DNA of 64,000 bases from Hybos culiciformis. Its lineage: Eukaryota > Arthropoda > Insecta > Diptera > Hybotidae. The notes under the pieces are model-generated. The model did not search any database and was not told where the DNA came from. It saw only the letters and a program-made list of their open reading frames with translations. Every line of letters starts with the position of its first letter. The stretch's first letter is position 1. The position numbers and the translations under genes are program-made. Below, in pieces: positions 53,138 to 64,000 of this stretch. Location of the stretch: the NCBI GenBank assembly GCA_964007475.1, contig OZ023275.1:26249052-26313051 (forward strand), given 5' to 3'.

Positions 53138-54120
53138 CACTGAGAGAAGAGATCTATTACCGTAATAGTAAAATGCAACAATAGAAATTGGATGGTTGCC
53201 GAAATCAACTTATGGTTGTGGCAACCTCACGTTAGCGTTTACTGTAATAATATATATTTTTACCAAAATCAATTTATTGGTTGTGGCAAACTCATGCTAA
53301 CTATTACCGCAATCATATATATTTTTGCCACAATCAACTTACTGTTGCTTTTTTTTTTTTTTTTGTTTTTTTTGTTTTTTTTTTGTTTTGTTTTTGTCTT
53401 TTTTTCGTTTTTTTTTTTATATATTGTTTTTTTTTATTTGTTTATGGGCACCCATCTCAGTTCTATCACTACGAGATGTTGCTTAACCTTTTGTGTTCAA
53501 TGTGATGTAGAGTCTTCCACTGAGCTATGTCAGTAATATACAACAATGTATTAAATAGAAAATATAAATTCGGTATCTATTAAAACTACACACACTTACC
53601 AAAAAATGTTTGTATTAGCACACACAATGTGAACACAATGTATGTGTTGACACACACAGTGTGTGCACACATCAAATACTTTATTTGAAACCGATCATAC
53701 TTTTCCTGCAACTAACAGTAGTTTGTTCCAAGAATCTTAAAATAATACTCTTTTAAGGAAAAAGAAATTTTATTAAGAGAAAATAATTTCTTTTACCGCA
53801 ATGTTATGGAATTAAATTCTTTTGACCAAAAAAATAGATAGTTTTTGTAAAAAAAATTTTGTTCCAGTAAATTAAAGTCATCATTTTAATTCTATTTCAG
53901 TCAAAGAATCTACAAAAAAAACAAAAAAATTAAGGAAATTATTTACCAAAACATAAATTCTGTTGCAGGAATAAACATAATTTTAAGGCAAGGGAAACTC
54001 TTTTTTGGCAAAATATTTTTCATTCTCTGAAAAAAAACAATGTTGTTGAAACAGAATTATTGTTTCTGCAAAATAAATATATTGGTCGAAAATGAATTCA
54101 AAAAAAAATTTCTGTCAGTG
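53138..54120. mobile_element. possible transposon with CACTGA ends
   Basis: CACTGAGAGAA at 53138 faces TTCTGTCAGTG ending at 54120, with TA outside each end. Inside lie two and a half copies of a unit of about 75 bp (around CAATCAACTTA...GGTTGTGGCAA, 53195-53345), a T-rich low-complexity run (53345-53446) and a CACACA/TGTGTG patch (53615-53675). The TA flank and short ends would fit a Tc1/mariner-like or other DNA element; the assignment is open. The Phe-rich frames here come from the T run. Confidence 0.4.
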
Positions 54121-56618
54121 TAGTATAGAGTTTCACCAACTCCGTTTATGACTAAAAACTTATGAGGTATTATTGACAATACATTAAAAATGTATACATT
54201 AATAACGTTCGCGCAGTTTTTTTAATTATAAAAAATTATGAAATAGAAATTAAAATAAAGAAATAACATTGCAAAACATTTCCCTCACTTAAGTTTTAAT
54301 AAGATAAATTAGATATTATTTTACCTTAATTATATATAATTTCTGTTGACACATTAAATTTTTCAATCATTTAAACACTATTTGCATATACCGATATTAA
54401 TTTGTATTAATTCTTCGTTTTATCAACAAAAGTATATAATTTGAAACAGAAAACTTTTCACGAAAATTTTATTATTGATTATACCTTTGTTTTCATATTG
54501 AAATCAATCTTATCTTCTAATTATAATTATACCTAAATAAATATAATTGAGGTATAATTATTATTTCCTTAAATCAAATTTTGCAATAAATTTTAAATAG
54601 AATCACGTGAAGATTGTTTTAAAAGATAATTATATCATCATATTAAACAAAGCATATCAAACAAAGTGTGAAAAATTTATCTACATAAAAATATCTGGTT
54701 ATCTTGTGCGATGAGGAATAAAGTATAAATTAATTTTCTAGTTTGCAAAATTTTGTATAAAGGCAAATCAAAAATTAAAACCGCTAAATTATATTGATGT
54801 TTATTGATTTCCTAATAAATTAGTCAAGAACACCACAAAATCGATTAAACAACCTGCGGTTATTTTAATTTATTGTTATATTTTCGAATAATTCAATCAG
54901 AATAAGCAATTTCTAATAAATATTTCACAACATGAACATAAAAAAAAACAACAGAGCTACATACATAAATTCATACTATGTATAGATAATTTTCAATTTA
55001 TTAGAAAAATTTCGAAATTAAATTTTATTTTAAAGATATGGTTTTAATTTTAGAGACCATTAATTTGATATTCTATTTTAAAACAGAATATGGATAATTA
55101 TAAATATATAGTTATAGTTTTTAAAATATTCATATATTGGTAGAATAAGTTTATCATCACAAACAAGGTGTTCTAATTATGCTTCTTCTTTTTAAATTAT
55201 CCAATTTTTCTAGGCATATATCACGATTAAGCTTTTATCAAGACATAATTTTATAATGGCTACTTCAGTTACAGTTACAGTTGTTAATTAGCATTTGTAG
55301 GGTACTTTTCTTTTACCTCTGTTATTATTGCTTAACTCAGAAGATTTAGTAGATTTTTAATTATTCAAACTCATGCAATCATTACTGATACAAAATCAGT
55401 ACAAGAAAATAAAACTCATACCGTAATGTGTAATGTATTTAGTAAAAATGTTAAATTGGACAGGTATCAATATTTAATTTATTTTTAGCAGTTAGGAAGA
55501 AGAAAAAAAGTTTAAATTTAATTATTTTTTTACCGAAATTTAGTAACGAAGGTAAAAAAATATAAAAACATACAAAAACCAATTAAAAGGATAATGTTAC
55601 ACCAAGAAGGGTCATGAAAAATTAAAAAGGATAATTAATTACAAGTTTCTTTTTTAAGCGCTTATTTTATAAATAAAAGAAAATGAGGAAAAAAAAATGT
55701 AATCTCTATAGGTCTCTATACCTATAGTGTAAAAAGTCACAGTTTTGAAAATAAATTGAATCAGTGTCAAAGAATAAAAACAAAATTAAAAATTAAAGAT
55801 TTTTATATAATTTTTTAAATGTTTTGTGCTTAGAGATTCCTGAAATAATAAATGAATTCGGAAAATTCGACCAATCACAAAACTATCAAAGTAAAATCTG
55901 GAAGGTTTATCATATGGGTGACGGAACGTTTACAAACTTATTTTATCTATATATTTTTACTTATAACTGTTTTGGAAATATCTAGTGAAACACACCATAA
56001 ACAATGAGTATTTATAATGAGATTTTTATTTTGAGTGTTAATTTAATGTAGATCGAAGTATTATCTGCATTCTATCTTAAAACAGTACAGTTTTTTTTAA
56101 GAACTCAAATAGGTTTTAGCTTTTTCCTATATTAAATGTTTTGATAAAAATATAGAATTAGTCATAATGTAACATAAATTTCTTAGTAGTAAAGTAGCAT
56201 AGGGCACTAAATCTCTAAATATAAGTAATTATAATGTAATTGTATTATATCAGCTTGAAAATAAATGAATTTGAATTTGAATGACAGTACAGTTTTCGAA
56301 AAATATTTTTGACTATATGTTGATGATTCACTGGAGTAGTGTTGATTATGATAAATTAATAATTTTGCTGGTTTTAATTATAATAAATAAAAAATCTATC
56401 CTTATAGTAACAAATATTACCCAGTTCGTAGAATTACTAACTTAACCACATTTTCATATAATTCCTTATAAAAGAAAAAAAAACTCAAAAAAATTAGATC
56501 CGTGCACATATAATTGACCATTAAAGTAAAAAGCATATCATATGTTAGATATTAACTCATCAATACTAATTTGCTACTTATATACAACATTTTATATTAG
56601 CATCATCTAAGTATTACA

Positions 56619-56619
<1 letters not shown>

Positions 56620-56652
<33 letters not shown>
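56620..56652. repeat. (TAA)n microsatellite
   Basis: About eleven AAT/TAA triplets in a row. On the minus strand they give a poly-Tyr stretch in a chance frame. Confidence 0.95.
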
Positions 56653-57111
56653 CCTGAATATACTGGGATATAACTATAACTTTCATTGAAAGCGCATAAA
56701 AAACCATTTTCATTAAGAAAAAAGATACTCTTTTGTTTACACTATTTTTTATCGTGGGTATTTTTTTTATCATTGCTATCTGGACAACATATGACCTCAA
56801 ATAATAGTAAAATCTTTAGAATTATGTGGACAATATTCTTTTTACAATATTTTCATTCACTCGGATTTTAATTTTTTTTTTTTTTTTCATTGAAAACTTC
56901 CAGATTTAATTTTTCTTTTTTCTTTTTTTGCTTAGCCTTTTAATGGTAATGGAATTCCAATAAATTCGATAAATTTCATTTTATTTTTGTTTTTTTTTTT
57001 ATTTTATTGTAAGTACAGTACTTATCCGTATTTATTCTTATTTTTTTTATTTATTTTTATATTTATATTTATTTAACGAAAAATATCTCTAAAAACAATG
57101 AAAATCAGAAT

Positions 57112-57139
57112 AATAGTAATAATAATAATAATAATAATG
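57112..57139. repeat. (TAA)n microsatellite
   Basis: About nine TAA triplets in a row. Confidence 0.95.
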
Positions 57140-59602
57140 ATGAAAAAAAGAGGAAAATAAATAAAATTTAAATTTAAAATGAATTTAAAAAAAAAAAAAA
57201 TAAAAGCTAAAAAAGACACAAAAAAATATGCTCTATTATATAAAATTGTAAATAAGATAATATAGGTATACATAATATATATACATTATACATGTTGTGT
57301 ACGAATAACGTCAGAAAATATTTTTAATATATCTTTTATTTGGTAAATAATTTAAATTCCATATCGCGAAAGGTGTTTTTCCTCGAAAAATTTCATGTAG
57401 GTAATACGAAAATTTTTATTATATAAATAAATCATATTATCTACATAGGATTAACTATATAAAAGCCATCATATAAAATGGACAATTAATTTTTTACCTA
57501 AAATTAAAGCTTAATATTTTTTTTTCATTTTTACTTTAATATTTTTGAATTTAATTTTATTTCTTTTAAATTTTGTTTTCATATGTCGATTCTGTCATTC
57601 ATTTATTGAAAAAAAAAATTAATTCAAATTATTAAATTTTTCTGATTGATAAAACTACATCCTGACCTGATGTTTGAATCCACATGACGCTTTTTTTTTA
57701 TATAGGCACATTCATCAAAACATATCTATATAGTGTGAAATATTGATACTTAAAATAAAATATAATTTTTATATGTTAACAAATATATAAATTTAAAAAT
57801 TTGTACGTAGATTCAAAAAAATTAACTTAATTATCATACAAATAATTAAATTTTTATGAATTCATGCTAATAATTTGATTTTAGTATCGAATAGTGAAAT
57901 AATATAAAATAAATGACACTACATATATATAACTGAAATAAATTCTTTATATAAACTTTATCGTCTACCGGGCCCGTTTAATTTACATGTCTGCTTTTCC
58001 ATATATAATTTAATTACAAACCGCGCAAAATAAACTTCAAATAAATTTTCATTAAAATTTCTAATGAAACTTTTTCCAACAATTTCCATTATAAATTATT
58101 TTTTTTTTATAGAGAATATAAAATTTACAGAAATTTTCTTTTATGCTTGAAGAATTTTCCATCACCAAAATTGAAAAGTTGACATTCATTGTTTGAAATT
58201 AGAATACTGTAAAAGTCAATTAGTTTTTCATCAGTTTGACCTAACAGACAGTATTCCAATTAAAACTTTTATTGGTGAAAGGGAAATTTGCTTTTTTTTC
58301 TTCTATATTTAATTTTAAGCATTTAAAAGAAAATTTAGAATGCAAATAAAACTAGTAACTTTTCTATACATAAATTAATGCTTAAAATTTAACTATTTTC
58401 ACTAATTTTCTAAACTTATATAAATTCTTTATATAAATTTTATATGAATTGTGAAATAATATCATAAATGTTTTGCTAACCAAGTGTTCAATATCAACAA
58501 TATCCAATTCTAGAACTGATATTCAAAATACTTTGGCACTGAACACAAGCTCTACAGTCGATATTAACTCATGTACTAATTTTCATTGAAATATTTTTAA
58601 CAGCACGAATCCCATGACGAAGTCTAAACCCATTTTTAGTTCAGAGATGAAATTTGCTTTTGGTTTTGTTTAATGAATTTTACGAACAACTACGCAAAAT
58701 AATTTTCACTTTTAGGTTAATTATTTTGGCTTATTATTTCGGATATCGAAAGATTTCGTGGGAAATACTTATAGAGTTACAAAATGTGCAATCAACTAAT
58801 ATTTCGGGATCAAAATTGATCAACTGATAGTCCAAAACTATAATAGTAATAATAATAAAAATTCGAAATATACATTTAGTTTCGCAACAATAAAGACAAA
58901 CAAAGAACATTGTTTTTTTAATCAACATGAATAATATATTAATTTTGTTTTTTATCATTTGTAGACAAATAAATTTATAAAAATAAAAATAAATATATAT
59001 CTATCAAAACTTATTGATTATGCATTATAACCGGGCGACTGAACACAAAGTTCAACTTCGCGACAACTTATACAGTAATCCCAACCAGTTTTTATATTGC
59101 TGTTCACTTTTGCATTTTTTATATTTAGCTCTGTGTGTATGAATAATCAGCTCATTAAGCCTCTAATAACTCCATGGATACACTATATTAAGGAAAATAG
59201 CATTTCCGAAATAGAACTATGTAAATTAAGAACAAAAATTAATTTAAAAAAAATAAAATACAAAAATAAAATGACGAAAAATAGAGTCAGTCGAAGGTTA
59301 TAATTTAAAAATGGATGATGTTTTTTTAGCCTTTTGGTGTAGTGAGATTAACTTTTGTTTTTAAATATACTTTTAAATTTTGAAATTGAGAGCAATAAAC
59401 TTAATCTAAAATATTAAATAAAAAATAAAATTGAAGAATTTATTATATACGAATTTGAACAATAATTTAGATTTAACAAAGAACTGTCTTATTAAAATAA
59501 AATTTTTCTGTTTTCAGGTGCATTCAGATGTAATTCTATTTTTTAAAAGACTAAAATTATTATTCTGTGAATTTTTGTTCATAAAAATAGTAAAAAAAAA
59601 AA

Positions 59603-59630
59603 AATAATAATAATAATAATAATAATAATC
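59603..59630. repeat. (TAA)n microsatellite
   Basis: About nine TAA triplets after a poly-A run. Confidence 0.95.
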
Positions 59631-62600
59631 ATTTTAGAGAGGGAAATATTATCTTTAAGACGAATATCATTGTGTTCTAAAAACTCTACCTTTTATTCGC
59701 TTGTCATGCAATTCTTCAGAGTCGTGCAAATTATAATGAGTATAGGGTGCAATAAATCTCACCTTTTTCTTTTTTTGTCTTCAAACTAACTTTTTGTCTG
59801 CATAATGAAAAGTTTTGTATTTTCACAAAACTTTAATCGAGAGTTTTTTTTTTTTTTTTTTTTTTTCATTTTATTTGAAAATAATAAAGAGTAAAAACAA
59901 AGCTTTTATAACAATTTTATTTTTTCAATTATTTTTTTAAAGAATATAATACAATGAAATGATAATTTTTTTTTTTTATGTTTTTGCTTATACATACTAT
60001 ATAAATTTTGCTTTTCTACAACTGAGAATTTTATAATCTTTTGTTATAAAAAGTTTGTAAACAATTTTTCTTGTTTTAAATTTATATAAACAAAAAAAAA
60101 AAAAAAGCTGAGTGTATGAAGAAGAAGTAAAAAAAATGTATTTTTTTTTTTTAACTCTATAATAAGAATAACAAAAATGAATTAAAGATAACTCTTGTAA
60201 AAATCCATTACTATCATGATTTTTTTTTTTTTAGAATTCTTTCACTGTGTATTTAATAAAGTGGGTTGAAAAGTAATAATTATATAGCTGTCCGTCATAA
60301 TCATAATACTATATTGAGTAATTTTCATTTTTATCAGTTTAATTTTGATAAGCTAAGCAATATTTTGATTTGCTTTTGGTTCTTTTCTGATTCTTATATA
60401 TTCTGTGAAGATCAAGTGTAGTAATAAGGCAGAGTTTAAAATATATTGTGTTTTTGTCAAATTTCGGAATATTTCTTAAATACATTTAAGCTATTTTGAA
60501 CTATTAGGCATTATATTATCAAATTGAATCTTTTTATCATTTTGCAAGAATCTTCAATTTTATTTTCTGTTATCTTTTGTAAATGTATTTTACGATAAAA
60601 TTAAATTTAACTTTTTATTTTATACAATATTCTTAAAAAAGAAGGAGATATTATTAGAGATATTTAATTTGAACATGAAGATAAAAATACTTACTTATAA
60701 AAATTTGAAGTTCATATTTTATTTAAAAAATAAACTATGACTTAATAATTTTTAAGATTATTTTGGTTATTAAATTTTATTTTGAAAGTTTTTGAATTTA
60801 TTTTTTTTTTTTCATAATACATATTTATAAGGGTTCTCAGAAAAATTAATTGAACTTAAATCCTTAACATAAGTAGTATTATTAAAAACTCAACTATAAT
60901 AAAAAAAAATTAAGAAAAAATTTATTATTATGTCTCAGATAGTTTGAAAACCATTCTGCCAATTTTTACGAGAAAAGTTTTAAAATTAATAATTTATTAA
61001 AAATTAAAATTTTCTCGACAATTATTGCTGTTGGTTTGAGTTGAGAGGGTCGTCCTTAATATATTTTAAAGTATATTCTTAAAAATAAAATAAAAATAGT
61101 TTGAAATTGAAATAAATAAAAATATTCTTAAAAAAAAATGAAATAATATCATTAACTAAATTTTGTTGAAGAATAATTTGATCATTTTATTTTTACAATG
61201 TTTACATCTGATTCTTATAAATTTAAGAATGACTATATTCAATGATGAAGTAAATTATTTTATTTTTAAGATAAAAAGGACCAAAAAAATTTTAAATTAA
61301 ACAGCCTACAAGGAAAGAACGTACACCTTTGTTTTTCAATTAGCGATTTCAAGTATTAATTTGTGATTTTATTTTCTGATTCATTTTCTATAAAAAAAAA
61401 CTAAAAATGAACTATAAATTTTCTCTTTCTACGCGTTCTGCATAAAGGTTTCAAAAACCAAGTTCCGGAGCTCAAATCTGTAAATTAGTTTCACACCAAA
61501 GTTTTCAAAGGTATTTGGATTTGCAGGAAAATAAGAATATGCATGAAAGCCGACCGAAAAAATTCAAATTAAAAAATTTTACCAAGGAATAGCAATGGAA
61601 ACCAAGATATCATTAATTAAAGAATCACCAACACTTCACATAATCATAACAAGTGAGAAGATGTTGTATTTATTTCGAATGTACTGTACAAGTTTATTTT
61701 ATTTTTTTATATAAATAGAAGCTTCCAATTAGAATTTATGTTAATAGTATGTTATAAAATACGAAAATAAAATAAAAAATTTTGTAGACACATATTTTTT
61801 TAAACCTTTTAAAGAAAAACTAAAACAATAAAATTTTATTACCTTCCGCCTTATTTTTTAAATTTTATTTATTGTTAGAAAAAACAAGAAAAAAAAATTA
61901 TCCAATACTCTAAGAATATGTCTTTTATAATAAATAAATATTTTGTTAAATCGACCATTTAAAAACTAACAACAAAATTTGATTTAAAATTGATATATTT
62001 ATTATACAGAATAACATCTGTGTCAAAGAATATTATTTTTAAAGAGGGATCTATGATAATAAATTTTTAGTTAAGAATTTCCTCATGATCATTATGCAAA
62101 AATTTTTAAAAATTCTCATCCTCACTTCTTATAGAATGACCGTTTTAGGTTCAATCGTTCAATTACACAAGCCATACAATTATACCCATTTTTAGGGAAA
62201 AAGTAGACATAGGTATATATTTTCTTTAAATTTTTCTTTTTAAAAACTTTTCTTAAATAATTATTTTTTATCGTCTGCTTTTTAAAAAAATATCATCTTC
62301 ACAACAAAAAAAACATATCAAAATGAAAAAAGTTATTTCTGCCAGTGATAATTTCTTGATTAAATTACTACATATATAGAAACAGTAAAAAATAATAATT
62401 TTTCTTAATGTCAACCTACCTATTTATAAAAATACTGAGAAAAAAAAAAAGAGAAAATGAAAAAATAAAAGAAAATATTAAGAATAACAAACAGGATGTC
62501 ACATATCAAAATAAACAAAAAAAAATTAATTTTGTATTCATTTATCTCAGTTTTTCGTTTATATGAAATCGTGATTGATGATCTTGATTTTAACTAACTA

Positions 62601-62970
62601 TGAAAAAATTAAATAAAAAAAAAAATAATACTTAAATTTATTTTCTTCTCTTAGCAAATTTTTCTTTATATTTATGAAAATAAAATATGACTTTAATTTT
62701 CACCTCTTTTTGCATTTTGGAATTTTTTGAAAATAATATTTAGGAAAATATTACGAACATAAAAGAATTTAAAATAAAAATGGTAAAAATTCTTTTTTTG
62801 ATTGAAGGTTTGTAATAAATATAGATTAAAGAGTAAAGTATTTTTAAGTTTTCGCAAAAAATAAAATATAATTTAAATATATAGTGTTCCTAAAGTTTAA
62901 ATAATTCTTTGATAATTAGGAAACTAATGTTAGGTACATACGTAAAATTTCTATGGCTTAGAAACATAAA

Positions 62971-63564
62971 ATAGTAGATTATTGTATATGTTAACTAAAT
63001 TTGTTATTAATTAAGAGTATAAATATTTTTAATGCGTTGGGGTTTGTTATGTTGTATTTAGTGCTATAGAATTTTGATCACTAAATGGAGTATTATATGC
63101 GTCAATACACATTCAATTATTTAGATGCATCTGAGTAAATAATTAAAAAATTTAGATGCATCAGCGTATATAATGAAAAAATTTAGATGCATCAGCGTAA
63201 ATAATGAAATCATTTAGATGTTTCGTATTGCATATTACGTAATACCTAAACAAACATAATATCTCTCACAATATTTCAATACAGCCAAATACAAAGAAAA
63301 AAAATGAGAAAAAATTAGAAGAAAAAATATTCTTTCTTTGCAACTACCTCTACCCTACACATTAAAACAGTATATTGGATATGTAAACAAAATTTGTTAT
63401 ACAACTCGTTCTGTATTTACACAAAAATACATTGGCACTTGTCAATTTATATCACTCGACCTTCAGTCTCGTGATATAAGTATTGACTCGTGTCAATGTA
63501 TTTTTGTGTATACAGAACTCTTAATTAATAACAAATTTAGTTTACATATACAATAATCTACTAT
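62971..63564. mobile_element. foldback (snap-back) element near the right end
   Basis: A terminal inverted repeat of about 50 bp, starting ATAGTAGATTATTGTATATG, lies at 62971-63020 and inverted at 63515-63564. A second, internal palindrome has arms at about 63371-63455 and 63471-63560 built around CACAAAAATACATTG. The right arm is therefore shared by both palindromes, as if the element had grown by inverted duplication. No target duplication is clear. A 72-codon frame inside is a by-product of the palindrome. Confidence 0.65.
63118..63225. repeat. short tandem repeat, about 3 units
   Basis: TTTAGATGCATC(A/T)G(C/A)GTA with a following (A)TAAT(G/T)A(A)AAA segment recurs at about 63119, 63149 and 63180, with a degenerate fourth unit near 63211 (TTTAGATGTTTCG). 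The spacing is about 31 bp. It lies inside the foldback element at 62971-63564. Confidence 0.75.
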
Positions 63565-64000
63565 TATGATATAGAAAAACAAATTTCCAGATAACATGTT
63601 TCCAGTTTGTTTATGTTAAATATAATGAATAAAAATATTAAAACTATAATGCAATATTTAAAAGTATTAAATTTAAATCATTATAAATAATCTGAACTGT
63701 GTACAGTAAAATTATTTATATAAAACTAGAAATTATTTTTTTAATGATGTGTACTCTATTCATTAGGATAAATTTTCAATTTTTAATTAGCTTGCTACTT
63801 TATTTATAGTGTATGTGTATACTTTATTCTTTATATGTACATAAAATAATAAAAAGTATTGTATTTATTTTCATATCACATAATAATTATTAAAAAAAGT
63901 GATAATATGAATGATGAGAAAATTTATTTTATGCTTATATGACTTTATTGTCTAATTTTTTATTAAAAAAAAAAGGAAAATTATGTTTTTTTTTTCTGAA

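Larger units (their letters stand above)
54121..62970. other. AT-rich sequence with no supported gene
   Basis: Holds three (TAA)n tracts, listed separately, and long poly-T runs (for example 59845-59868). Two slightly GC-richer spots, at 57963-57980 (CTACCGGGCCCG) and 59025-59075, show no coding frame or RNA fold I can name. Confidence 0.65.

Noticed and set aside
53192..53536. A 114-codon frame with a poly-Phe stretch
   Set aside because: The Phe run is a T-rich low-complexity tract; the rest is the tandem unit of the candidate transposon.

Overview
This is a very AT-rich eukaryotic window, probably from a fly (Diptera). It carries one small gene cluster and is otherwise gene-poor. The evidence for a fly is a tandem cluster of small secreted proteins that I recognise as DUF1091/DM8 family, a family I know mainly from Diptera, together with short GT-AG introns (59 bp for the last one). 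I see no rRNA, tRNA or CRISPR, and no bacterial-type operons. Most long open frames here are low-complexity or lie inside repeats.

Region by region. 1-24.5 kb: AT-rich, non-coding as far as I can read, with small tandem repeats and one possible transposon (14.4-15.6 kb). 24.5-26.6 kb: an interspersed repeat (X1) that carries a hairpin MITE and a 1.1-kb foldback element. 28.6-28.8 kb: a 200-N assembly gap. 28.8-44.0 kb: a head-to-tail segmental duplication whose units each carry one minus-strand DUF1091 gene. Gene 1 keeps exons 1-2 and loses the rest to the gap. Genes 2 and 3 are complete, with four exons, 189 codons and identical exon lengths. 44.8-47.6 kb: an element built of about 107-bp satellite monomers, a GC-rich 12-bp minisatellite and a terminal hairpin. 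A shorter copy lies at 31.3-32.1 kb. 47.6-64 kb: AT-rich sequence with a few (TAA)n tracts, possible transposons at 53.1-54.1 kb and 63.0-63.6 kb, and small unexplained GC-richer islands.

The duplicated units act as a natural comparison. Aligning them shows four insertions present in one unit and absent from another (30.4-31.2, 35.3-36.5, 38.5-38.8 and 39.8-40.4 kb). Each has an 8-9 bp target duplication and G-rich ends, and each is a foldback largely made of its own short repeated word. A fifth, at 25.5-26.6 kb, has the same architecture. Together they look like one class of satellite-built, non-autonomous foldback transposons, possibly Mutator-like. This is the most unusual signal in the window. 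The second is that gene 2 and gene 3 differ more in coding exon 3 than in the adjacent 59-bp intron, which suggests diversifying selection on the secreted proteins. All alignments and counts were done by eye.
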